Shown: positions 5,706 to 13,332 of the stretch, piece by piece | Position numbering within the stretch: the first letter of the stretch is position 1 | How the letters are laid out: each line of letters starts with the position of its first letter | Assembly (NCBI GenBank): GCA_021800645.1 | Contig: JAJYYT010000010.1 | Coordinates: 1-15,787, forward strand | From: Actinomycetes bacterium | GTDB lineage: Bacteria; Actinomycetota; Acidimicrobiia; Acidimicrobiales; RAAP-2 | DNA: 15,787 nucleotides | Direction: 5' to 3' | Made by a program: the position numbers and the translations under genes | The notes under the pieces: model-generated | What the model saw: only the letters and a program-made list of their open reading frames with translations | What the model was told of the DNA's origin: nothing | Database searches by the model: none

Positions 5706-8700
5706 TCAGCCGATCCGGACCGGTGCCGGGGGAGCAGTGCCCGGGACGCTCTCGCCGGGCAGCGTGGGCGCTTCTGCGAGGATCTCGATGCCGGGCACTG
5801 ACACCCGCAACGCGGCGATCACGCCGTTTGAGGTGTCGACGTCGTACTCGTCGGGGAGCCGAAAGCCCTTCGCCCCCGGGCCCCCGAGGTAGAGATGCAC
5901 TGGCACGTCCCCGTGGTGCGCTGCGAGCACCTCCTTCAGGGCGTCGAGCACCGACGTGCTGAGGGAGCCCATGGGGAGCCGGATGCGCAATGGGGCCGAC
6001 CCCGAGGCCGACCCGCCGGTGAACGGGGTGATGTCCCAGGCGATCAGCTTCGCAATGTCGTCACGCTTGTCGACTCTCGCTTTGACGGTCACCACCGAGT
6101 CGTCGGCGATGACAGCCGCGTACTGAGCCATGGTCTTCGGAAAGACGGTCACCTCGATAGAGGACGAGAGGTCCTCGAGCGTGAAGAGCGCCATCTGCTC
6201 ACCACGTCTGGTCCACTTGACCTGCAGCCCAGTGATCACCCCGGCGAAGACCCGCATGGCACCCTCGGGGAGCTCTGTCACTTCGCCGATCGACGCGTCG
6301 GCACGGCGGCGCAGCGCAGCCTCGAGGCCGAGGAGCGGGTGGTCGGAAACGTAGAGTCCGAGCATCTCCTTTTCGTGGGCCAGCCGCTCCCTCTTGTCGA
6401 ATTCCACCTCTGGGACCGCCACCGGCTGTTCGAAGGCCGGCGCGCGGCCGTTCGCGTCACCGAAGAGCGACAGGACGCCCTGCTCGCGCTCGCGGCGCCT
6501 CGCGATGATCTGGCCGGTGATCAGCTCGTGGACGTGGAGGAGACCCTTTCGGGTGAAGCCGAGCGAATCGAAGGCGCCCGCCCGGATCAGGGCGTCCATC
6601 GGCTGCTTGTTGAGGCACGCGATCGGTACGCGCTCGCAGAAATCGACGAAATTCTCGAACTGCCCATGCGAATCGCGCTCGGTGACGATCGCCTCGGCGA
6701 CCGAACTGCCGACGTTCCGGACGGCAGCGAGACCGAAGAGAATGGTCCCCTTCGCGTGTCCATCCCCGGGGACCGGAGTGAAGTCCGCGGCGGAGCGGTT
6801 CACGTCGGGGACGGAGACGGTGATGCCCAATGCCCGGCACTCGGCGAGGTAGACGCCGGCGCGGTCGAGGTTCTCCCGCACGCTCGTGAGGAGGGCGGCG
6901 AAGTACTCGGTCGGGTAGTTGGCCTTGAGGTACGCCGTCTGGTAGGCGATCAGGCCGTAGCCGAAGGCGTGCGACTTGGCGAAGGCGTAGTCGGCGAACG
7001 GCTCGATGATGGCGAACCACTTCTCACCGAGCTCGCGCGTGTACCCGTTGCGCTCGACGCTGTCGACGAAGCGGTCGTGCTCCTCGCGCATGATCTCGCG
7101 GACCTTCTTGCCGCAGTTGTGCACGAGGACGTCCTCGGCCAGCGCGTACGGCCGACAGGCGTCGGCCATCTGGAAGTCGAAGCACTCCTTCTCGCCAGCG
7201 GGCTCGATCTCGACGACGGTGTCCCAGAGGAGATCACCGGATCGGAGCTCCTCGACCCGCTCGGAGGAGAGCAGACCGTCGAGCATGCGCCGGTGGAGGA
7301 GCCGGGGGCTGTCGGCGGCAGCGTCGGCGCCGCACCGGGCTCTTGATGGTCCGGTCGCGGCAGTCCGGCGGACGAGCTCTGCGTCGAGGAGCGACGCGGG
7401 GATGCCGAGGTCGGCTGCGTGTTCGCCGTCGTGCCACTCGGCGAGCCAGTGGCCGACCTCGGCGATCTTGGCGTCGGTGAGATGCGGTCCGACGAGCCGT
7501 GCGAACGCCTTCGCCTGGGTCTCGTCTGCGAGTGAAAGCAGGTAGTGGGCACCGTCTGGGGTGTGAGGGCGGAGGGTGGAGACGATGCCGAAGCGCAAGA
7601 GCATCCTCTTCACCCCGAGCAGCACCTCCCTGCTCGTCGAGCCGAAGTGAACGCCGCTGCAGTCGGCCCAGCCATCCGCGCAGAAGTAGAGGCCGAGGAA
7701 GCGCTCGACGCCACGCCTCGGCGCATTGAGGAGGCGAAAGGAAAGGGTCCTCGCCCCCGAGGGGTCGCGGATCCCGAGCCGCGCCTGCAGGTCGTCGAGT
7801 TCCCGAGGGCTCACGCACAGCCGGGTCGCGCCATCGTGCCGCTGGAGCCCGTCGTGCCCATCGTCGAAGAGCCCCTCCAACGCTTCCTGGAAGGTGCGGG
7901 ACAACTGGGGATCCGCGGTGGTGAGCTGCGGCGCGCACGCAGCGGCCGGCTCGGCGTCGGGCGTGCAGCTCTCGGAGATGAGGAGCGCGGCAAGGTCGAT
8001 CTCGGCGTCGCTCACCGCGCTCCCGCCGTCGGTGATGGCGCGTGAGGCGACGGCCACCAGGTCTCCAGGCCTGATGTCCTCGAGCTTCGTCCAGCGGTCC
8101 TCGACGAGGAACTGGTGGTCGGCGGTGGCCTCCACGCGATAGCCGGTCGACGTGGTCAGTCGGAAGACCGGCTTCACTCCCACGGACCACACGTCGTCGA
8201 CCTGGGCGAAGTGGCTGGTCGCCGAGAGGGCGTCGATCGTCTGGACCCGCCGGTCCGCCAGGAGCATCACCCGCTCGATCGGCACGTAGCCGTGCCCTTC
8301 GGTCAAAAGGCGCGTCCCGCGCGGGAGACAGGCCTTGCGCAGGTTGTCCGCTTCGGCCAGCGAGTAGCCCGCGAACTGCTGGGCGACCCGCATCAGCTTC
8401 TCCTGGTAGATCATGAGCCCGAAGGTGTCCGAGAGGATGGGCTCTGCGTCCGGGTGGAGGTACTCCACCTTCTTGCGGCCGTTCTTGCGGTCGGCGTACT
8501 CGAAGTGCATGTTCGCCGCCATCGGGCCTGGGCGGTAGAGGGCGATCAGCGCGGCCACGTCCTCGAAGCGGGTGGGCGCGAGGGAGCGCATGAGCGTCCG
8601 CATCGCGCCACCCTCGAGCTGGAAGACCCCCACCGAATCGCCTCGCCGGAGCAGCTCGTAGGTGGGCTCGTCGTCGAGCGGCAGGTGGTCCACGTCGAGG

Positions 8701-10568
8701 CGGATCCCCCGGGTCTTCTTGATCAGGTCGACCGTGTCGGAGATGACGTCGAGGTTGCGGAGCCCGAGGAAGTCCATCTTCAAGAGGCCGAGGTCCTCTA
8801 CGCCGTGCATCTCGTACTGGGTGACCACCGGGGCGTCTTCGGGTGTCCCGCCCGGGTCGGGCTTGCGCTGCACGGGCAGGTACTCGGTCAGAGGATCCTT
8901 CGTGATCACCACGGCGGCTGCGTGGATGCCGTCCTGGCGGCGGAGGCCCTCGAGCTCCTTGGCCACGTTGGCCACTCGCGCGACGTCTGGGTCGTCGGCG
9001 ACCATCTGCCGGAGCTCTGCGGCCACCTTCCAGCCGTCCTCGTACCCGGGCGGCGGCTCCGCCGCGACGCAAGCCCACAGGGGGGTGTCGCGGCCCATCA
9101 CGAGCGGCGGCATGGCCTTGGCGATCCGGTCGCCCACCGCATAGGGGTAGCCGAGGACCCGTGCCGCGTCCCGCACCGACGCGCGCGCCTTGATCGTGCC
9201 GAAGGTGATGATCTGCGCGACGTGGTCCCGGCCGTAGCGCTCGGCTGCGTAGCGGATCATCTCGTCGCGAAAGCGCGAGTCGAAGTCCATGTCGATGTCT
9301 GGCATCGAGAGGCGCGACGGGTTGAGGAACCGCTCGAAGAGGAGGTCGTAGCGGATCGGGTCGAGCTCGGTGATGCGCAGGCAGTAGGCGACCGCGCAGC
9401 CCGCGGCGGAGCCCCGGCCGGGACCGACCCTGATCCCGTGCTCCTTGGCATGGCGGATCAGGTCCCACACGATGAGGAAGTAGGCCGAGAAGCCCATGTC
9501 GTCGATGACCTTCAGCTCGTAACCGAGCCGCTCGACGACGACGTCGGGCAGGCGCTCTCCCCAGCGCGCCCTGGCCCCTTCGAAAGTGAGGTGCCGAAGG
9601 TACTCGCCGGCGGAGGAGAAGTCGGGAGGCAGCGGGAAGTCCGGGAGCTTCGGCGTACCCAGCTCGATCGTCACGTCGGCCCTGCGTGCGACGAGGAGCG
9701 TGTTGTCGCAGGCCTCGGGGAGCTCGGCAAAGAGGCGGCGCATCTCCGCCGCGCTCTTCAGGTAGTGGCCCGACCCCTTGAATTGGAACCGTCCGGGCTG
9801 GTCGATCGTCGCCTTGGTCTGCACGCAGAGGAGCGCGTCGTGGGCCTGCGCGTCCTCGGGCTTCGTGTAGTGGCTGTCGTTGGTCGCGAGCAGCGGAGCG
9901 CCCAGCCGTCGTGCGATCTCGACGAGCTGCGGAGTGATCCGGTGCTGCTCTTCGATGCCGTGGTCCTGGAGCTCGACGAAGAGGTTGTCCCTCCCGAAGA
10001 TCTCCTGGAGCCGGCCTGCCTTGTCGAGCGCATCTTCGAAGTTGCCGGCGAGGAGGCTCTGCGCGACGTGGCCCCCGAGGCAGCCGGTGGTCGCGATCAA
10101 CCCCTCGGCGTGGTCGCCGAGAAGCTCCCAGTCGACCTTGGGCTTGCGGTAATAGCCCTCGAGGAAGGCACGGCTCGACAGCTTGATCAAGTTTGCGTAG
10201 CCCGTGTTGGACTCGGCGAGCAGGGTGAGGTGGTACCAGGCCTTCCTTCCCCCCTCCACTTCGCCGCCGGTGTCGTCGACCGTCGTGCCGCGGACGTTGA
10301 TCCGCTCGTCGCGACGTTCGTAGGCCATGTACGCCTCGGTGCCGAGGAGCGGCGTGATCCCCGCCCTCGTGCAGGCGGCGTAGAACGGGAGGATCCCGTA
10401 CATGTTGCCGTGGTCGGTGATGCTGAGGGCGGGCTGACCGTCGGCGACTGCGGCCGAGACGATGTCGTCGATCCGGCTCGCGCCGTCGAGGATCGAGAAC
10501 TCGGTGTGGACGTGGCAGTGAGCGAACGACTGTGGGGGGTCTGCGCCCATCCTGCTGCTCTCACTCAC
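5706..10568 (-). CDS. dnaE: DNA polymerase III alpha subunit (DnaE1) precursor containing an intein
   Basis: This is the catalytic subunit of the replicative polymerase, a precursor of 1620 residues. Removing the 405-residue intein (747-1151) leaves about 1215, close to the usual actinobacterial DnaE1. The PHP domain (about 15-230) starts with HCHVHTEFSILDGAS and includes ITDHGNMYG. The polymerase core carries PDIDMDF with D424 and D426 and KMDFLGL with D599, matching the three catalytic aspartates of the C-family. After the intein come CGKKVREIM, the conserved FAKSHAFGYGLIAYQTAYLK, helix-hairpin-helix elements and an OB fold (about 1437-1482). The GTG at 10568 was chosen, with GAGAGGA about 9 nt upstream; an ATG at 10550 is an alternative. 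A D-threonine aldolase-like gene ends 90 bp upstream on the same strand; that gap shows no clear promoter or terminator, so co-transcription is possible. Without splicing the core would be split just before GKK, so the intein should be active. Confidence 0.96.
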   Translation of the reverse strand: MSESSRMGADPPQSFAHCHVHTEFSILDGASRIDDIVSAAVADGQPALSITDHGNMYGILPFYAACTRAGITPLLGTEAYMAYERRDERINVRGTTVDDTGGEVEGGRKAWYHLTLLAESNTGYANLIKLSSRAFLEGYYRKPKVDWELLGDHAEGLIATTGCLGGHVAQSLLAGNFEDALDKAGRLQEIFGRDNLFVELQDHGIEEQHRITPQLVEIARRLGAPLLATNDSHYTKPEDAQAHDALLCVQTKATIDQPGRFQFKGSGHYLKSAAEMRRLFAELPEACDNTLLVARRADVTIELGTPKLPDFPLPPDFSSAGEYLRHLTFEGARARWGERLPDVVVERLGYELKVIDDMGFSAYFLIVWDLIRHAKEHGIRVGPGRGSAAGCAVAYCLRITELDPIRYDLLFERFLNPSRLSMPDIDMDFDSRFRDEMIRYAAERYGRDHVAQIITFGTIKARASVRDAARVLGYPYAVGDRIAKAMPPLVMGRDTPLWACVAAEPPPGYEDGWKVAAELRQMVADDPDVARVANVAKELEGLRRQDGIHAAAVVITKDPLTEYLPVQRKPDPGGTPEDAPVVTQYEMHGVEDLGLLKMDFLGLRNLDVISDTVDLIKKTRGIRLDVDHLPLDDEPTYELLRRGDSVGVFQLEGGAMRTLMRSLAPTRFEDVAALIALYRPGPMAANMHFEYADRKNGRKKVEYLHPDAEPILSDTFGLMIYQEKLMRVAQQFAGYSLAEADNLRKACLPRGTRLLTEGHGYVPIERVMLLADRRVQTIDALSATSHFAQVDDVWSVGVKPVFRLTTSTGYRVEATADHQFLVEDRWTKLEDIRPGDLVAVASRAITDGGSAVSDAEIDLAALLISESCTPDAEPAAACAPQLTTADPQLSRTFQEALEGLFDDGHDGLQRHDGATRLCVSPRELDDLQARLGIRDPSGARTLSFRLLNAPRRGVERFLGLYFCADGWADCSGVHFGSTSREVLLGVKRMLLRFGIVSTLRPHTPDGAHYLLSLADETQAKAFARLVGPHLTDAKIAEVGHWLAEWHDGEHAADLGIPASLLDAELVRRTAATGPSRARCGADAAADSPRLLHRRMLDGLLSSERVEELRSGDLLWDTVVEIEPAGEKECFDFQMADACRPYALAEDVLVHNCGKKVREIMREEHDRFVDSVERNGYTRELGEKWFAIIEPFADYAFAKSHAFGYGLIAYQTAYLKANYPTEYFAALLTSVRENLDRAGVYLAECRALGITVSVPDVNRSAADFTPVPGDGHAKGTILFGLAAVRNVGSSVAEAIVTERDSHGQFENFVDFCERVPIACLNKQPMDALIRAGAFDSLGFTRKGLLHVHELITGQIIARRREREQGVLSLFGDANGRAPAFEQPVAVPEVEFDKRERLAHEKEMLGLYVSDHPLLGLEAALRRRADASIGEVTELPEGAMRVFAGVITGLQVKWTRRGEQMALFTLEDLSSSIEVTVFPKTMAQYAAVIADDSVVTVKARVDKRDDIAKLIAWDITPFTGGSASGSAPLRIRLPMGSLSTSVLDALKEVLAAHHGDVPVHLYLGGPGAKGFRLPDEYDVDTSNGVIAALRVSVPGIEILAEAPTLPGESVPGTAPPAPVRIG
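7116..8330 (-). mobile_element. DnaE intein with LAGLIDADG-type homing endonuclease domain
   Basis: This in-frame protein-splicing element has 405 residues. Block A starts with C1 (CLPRGTRLL); block B has TADHQFLV with the TxxH motif (T69-H72); block F is TVVEIEPAGEKECFDF; block G is VLVHN, with N405 followed by the extein Cys. Joining the exteins gives LRKA-CGKKVRE, a normal DnaE sequence. The middle contains LAALLISES (P1-like, E120) and FLGLYFCADG (P2-like, D219), the two motifs of a DOD/LAGLIDADG endonuclease. An acid is retained in each, though P1 is degenerate. The block F position that is often His (in HNF/HNY) is Arg here (CRPY). Splicing chemistry residues C1, H72, penultimate H, N405 and C+1 are all present. 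Confidence 0.93.
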
Positions 10569-10658
10569 GAGGTGCCGTCCTCTCCTTCGCCGCGACGGTC
10601 AATCCTGCCAGCCGACCAGGCCCTCGGCTAGCCAAGCGCGAAGTCCTGAGCTGGGCTT

Positions 10659-11756
10659 TCATCGGTTGATCCCGGCTGCGGCGACCTCCCATCGCTCCAC
10701 CACCTCCCCACCTGCGACGACGTGCAGCTGGCGCGCGAGGTTGACCGCCGTGCAGACGTGGTTCGGCACGAGGGCGACATGGTCCCCGAGGCGCAGCCGG
10801 GGGAGCCCGGCTGCGAGTGTGGCCGACTGGTCGACCACCGCGTGATGCTCCCATAGGCCCGTCACCCGTGCCGCGGGGCGATCGGGCAGCAGTCCGTGCC
10901 CCGGCGTCCAGGCCGGGCGGTCGGGACCGAGCACCTTGGCACCTGCGTCGAGCACCGCCCGGCCGGGGGCCGGCGTGCTCACCACCGTCGCCAGCGCGGC
11001 GAGCGCGACGTCGTCGACCCCGCAGGTGCCGAGCGCGACCTGCTGCGCGTCGTTGAAGATGTAGACACCGGGGCGGAGCTCGCTCACGGCAGCTCCCGGC
11101 GTGAGCGAGGCGGTGGGCGTGCTGCCGCCGCTCCTCACCGGGCAGGGGAGTCCGACGGCGCCGAGCGCGGACGCCGCCTCCGCCAGCGCGCGGTCCTCGT
11201 CGTCGCGTGCGGCGCGAGCCATGCCCGGGGCGTAGCTGTGGCCCGGGAAAGTGAACACGCCCCCGAGCTCCAAGCCGGCCCGGTCCACGGCCAAGGCGAC
11301 GGGCACCGCGTTCTTCGGCGAGACGCCGCTCCGTCCGAGCCCGCTGTCGATCTCCACGAGCACTCGGAGCCCAACGGTGCCCCCCGTGGCGCGGGCGAGG
11401 AGCTCTACGGCCTCCACGGAGTCTGCTCCGACCGCGAGACGGACCTGCTCGGAGAGGGCCGCCACCCGGTGGCCGAGGTCGTCGCCGGCCCACAGCGGGT
11501 AGGCGACGAACACGTCCTGGGCGCCGTGGTCTGCGAAGATCTCCGCCTCGCCCAGCGTCGCCGTCGTGACACCGACTGCGCCCGCGGCCAGCTGCCGGGT
11601 CGCGAGGGCTGGGCACTTGTGGGTTTTCACGTGGGGACGCAGGTCGACGCCGGCGGTCGCGGCGCGCTGCGCCATCGCCTCGATGTTGCGCTCGCAGCGC
11701 TCGAGGTCCACGACGAGGGCGGGCGTGGGGACCTGCGCGCCAAAGCGTGTGGTCAT
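10659..11756 (-). CDS. PLP-dependent D-threonine aldolase / D-serine dehydratase-like enzyme (alanine racemase fold)
   Basis: The protein has 365 residues and the fold-type III PLP barrel of the DSD1/D-threonine aldolase family. PTPALVVDLERCERNI opens the barrel and RPHVKTHK holds the likely PLP lysine, K44. EIDSGLGRSG and FPGHSYAPG follow, and PNHVCTAVNL gives H333 and C335, the usual metal ligands of this family. It would split or dehydrate a D-amino acid (D-threonine or D-serine type substrates), or a related 3-hydroxy amino acid; the exact substrate cannot be read. The ATG at 11756 fits the family start (MTTRFGAQVPTPALVVD). The frame is open further upstream, but that part is Arg/His-rich and unlike protein. 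A TACGAC box lies 7 nt before the ATG and no ribosome site is visible, so the transcript is probably leaderless. dnaE follows 90 bp downstream. Confidence 0.88.
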   Translation of the reverse strand: MTTRFGAQVPTPALVVDLERCERNIEAMAQRAATAGVDLRPHVKTHKCPALATRQLAAGAVGVTTATLGEAEIFADHGAQDVFVAYPLWAGDDLGHRVAALSEQVRLAVGADSVEAVELLARATGGTVGLRVLVEIDSGLGRSGVSPKNAVPVALAVDRAGLELGGVFTFPGHSYAPGMARAARDDEDRALAEAASALGAVGLPCPVRSGGSTPTASLTPGAAVSELRPGVYIFNDAQQVALGTCGVDDVALAALATVVSTPAPGRAVLDAGAKVLGPDRPAWTPGHGLLPDRPAARVTGLWEHHAVVDQSATLAAGLPRLRLGDHVALVPNHVCTAVNLARQLHVVAGGEVVERWEVAAAGINR

Positions 11757-11763
11757 GAAAGAA

Positions 11764-11769
11764 GTCGTA
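11764..11769 (-). promoter_or_regulatory. Candidate -10 box (TACGAC) for a leaderless transcript
   Basis: On the minus strand TACGAC ends 7 nt before the ATG at 11756. It is a weaker fit to TANNNT (last base C) but has the same geometry as the boxes before 812 and 3404. No Shine-Dalgarno sequence is present. Confidence 0.35.
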
Positions 11770-11839
11770 GCACGGAGATGCGCGCGGGTCACGGCCGCGA
11801 GCCGGTGACGAGGACGCGAGCGGTGCCGCTGGCGTCGGC

Positions 11840-11856
11840 GGCGGTGCACCACCGCC
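11840..11856. other. Short inverted repeat in the gap between divergent genes
   Basis: GGCGGT (11840-11845) and ACCGCC (11851-11856) flank GCACC and overlap the palindrome GGTGCACC. The site lies between the minus-strand D-threonine aldolase-like gene and the plus-strand orphan gene and could be an operator. Nothing else is evident in 11770-11909. Confidence 0.25.
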
Positions 11857-11909
11857 TCCAGGTGCCCTAAGTCGACCAGCAGCGATCGCCGATGATGTCG
11901 AGTCGGTGA

Positions 11910-13277
11910 ATGCGATGCCTTGCTTGGCGAGCGGTGCATTCCCCATCCGCACAACTTCCCCGAAGGAACCTGAGCTGGTCGGGTATCGTGTGGCGGGACC
12001 CTATCGGAGTCATAGTTCCACTTGGGCGGGTGACCGTGGCTGGAAGAGAAGGCGATCAGCCCACACGTTCAGGATTCCTGATCGACAGCGGATCCGCTCT
12101 TGAATTGGTGCGTGTCTTCACCTCGAGGAACCGTACCGAAGCTGCAGATCCCTGGGCATGGGGAACTGCGAGGGCAGTTACCAGTCTGCTCCTGTTCAGT
12201 GACGAGGTATTGATCACGGCTCCCCCAACTGGGCGAGAATCTGACGAGTCGATCTATCCCATGCTCCGTTCAGGGTTGACCGGTGTCGCAAGAGGTTACC
12301 TTGAGCAGGATGACAAGGAAGCCATGACGAGAGCGCGCCAATGGGCCACTACGGCCAAGCTTCAAGAAGTAGTCGAAGAGACTCGATCCCATCCACAGTT
12401 CGCCGCGTGGGAGCGCTATGCAATAGAGCACCTCTGGCCGATGAATATCGCACGGCATGGTGGTCTATTCGATCTCCGTTTTTCGCGCCAGATTGCTCGG
12501 TTTTTGAACCTCACGGAGAAGGATGTACGACGTCTTCATCTTTGGACTGCGAGTGAACGAAGTCGCCGCGAACTGCGCGATGCGTACCGCGGGAAGGCGC
12601 GTTCAGAGACTCTGGATGAGGTGAGGTCCGGTTACATAGCCTCTGCTGTCGTTCGCGCTCGGTACTACGGTTACGCAGTAGCCGGCCGACAGATCCAGCA
12701 CTCCTACCATCCATCACGGCAGTTTGTCTTTGTCGATCCGCTTCATTCAGTGAGTCCCATTGAGGTGGGCCAGTTCGAGTGGTTTCTGTCGAACATCGTG
12801 CTCTCTTCTGCTTTCGTGAAACGGAAGCCAGAGATGCGTGCGAAGGCTTACCTGGCGAACCTGGAAATTGTCCGCCGTGCCCGCCAGTCCGGAGCGTTCG
12901 CAGCGGCTGGTGCCACGTCGGAGCAGGCTGACGCCGCGTTGTCCCACGCCGCGGACGAGGCGATCCGTCTCAAGATCGAATGCTCCAACCACCTGATCGA
13001 ATTCGGGCTCGACATTGCGCTGTCTGCTTCCCTCGGGGTCATCCTTTGGTTTGCGCCTACGCCCCACGTGGCTTATGTGCCCGGGGTTCTCGGGACGGTG
13101 TCCGAAGGGACCCTTGCGAGAAGCAAGGCCGCGCAGCGGATCTTGCGCAGAACCGGACTGGAGCGCCGACATCTGAGGTCTCTCGCTCTGGCTGGGCCGG
13201 GTCGAGCTGGTTTCCAGCACCCGTCCGAAGCACGACGCCTCGAACCGGGTAGACCTGGTGGGGCTACGTGGACTTGA
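11910..13277 (+). CDS. Unrecognised protein, low-GC gene next to tRNA-Ile
   Basis: I do not recognise this 455-residue protein. Codon use and the non-repetitive, mixed composition support a real gene. The middle is helical and charged, with segments such as RQIARFLNLTEKDVRRLHLW and AYLANLEIVRRARQSG; a hydrophobic stretch is at about 369-390 (IALSASLGVILWFAP). No catalytic motif is obvious. The DNA is much lower in GC (31 of 60 bases at 12421-12480) than its neighbours, which suggests transfer. The start is uncertain: the ATG at 11910 is the outermost; GTG at 11988 and GTG at 12030 (VTVAGREG) are alternatives, and a TATCGT box at 11984-11989 would favour 12030. The last 40 or so codons turn Arg/Gly/Pro-rich and GC-rich, and the stop lies inside the tRNA T-arm, so the natural C-terminus may have been lost. 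It converges on the tRNA. Confidence 0.65.
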   Translation: MRCLAWRAVHSPSAQLPRRNLSWSGIVWRDPIGVIVPLGRVTVAGREGDQPTRSGFLIDSGSALELVRVFTSRNRTEAADPWAWGTARAVTSLLLFSDEVLITAPPTGRESDESIYPMLRSGLTGVARGYLEQDDKEAMTRARQWATTAKLQEVVEETRSHPQFAAWERYAIEHLWPMNIARHGGLFDLRFSRQIARFLNLTEKDVRRLHLWTASERSRRELRDAYRGKARSETLDEVRSGYIASAVVRARYYGYAVAGRQIQHSYHPSRQFVFVDPLHSVSPIEVGQFEWFLSNIVLSSAFVKRKPEMRAKAYLANLEIVRRARQSGAFAAAGATSEQADAALSHAADEAIRLKIECSNHLIEFGLDIALSASLGVILWFAPTPHVAYVPGVLGTVSEGTLARSKAAQRILRRTGLERRHLRSLALAGPGRAGFQHPSEARRLEPGRPGGATWT

Positions 13278-13332
13278 ACCACGGACCTCAGCATTATCAG
13301 TGCTGCGCTCTAACCGACTGAGCTATAGCCCC
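13256..13332 (-). tRNA. tRNA-Ile (anticodon GAT)
   Basis: A complete 77-nt cloverleaf. The acceptor arm is GGGGCTA/TAGCCCC, the D-arm GCTC/GAGC, the anticodon stem CAGCA/TGCTG with loop CTGATAA (GAT at 13298-13296), and the T-arm CGTGG/CCACG with loop TTCAAGT. Discriminator A is followed by an encoded CCA (13258-13256). It reads ATC/ATT codons. It stands outside any rRNA operon, with no tRNA-Ala beside it. Its 5' end overlaps the end of glcF by 10 bases (same strand) and its 3' end overlaps the convergent orphan gene by 22. Confidence 0.97.

Noticed and set aside
8115..10631. 838-residue plus-strand open frame opposite dnaE
   Set aside because: It is an antisense shadow of the conserved dnaE frame in high-GC DNA; its composition is Val/Arg/Glu/Asp-rich without domain motifs.
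11757..11954. N-terminal extension of the D-threonine aldolase-like protein to 431 residues
   Set aside because: The extra part is Arg/His-rich with no homology, while the family start and a leaderless promoter box fit the ATG at 11756.
13206..13218. GCTGG-TTT-CCAGC hairpin as a terminator downstream of tRNA-Ile
   Set aside because: It has only a 5-bp stem with no T-run on the minus strand, and lies inside the orphan frame; too weak to call.
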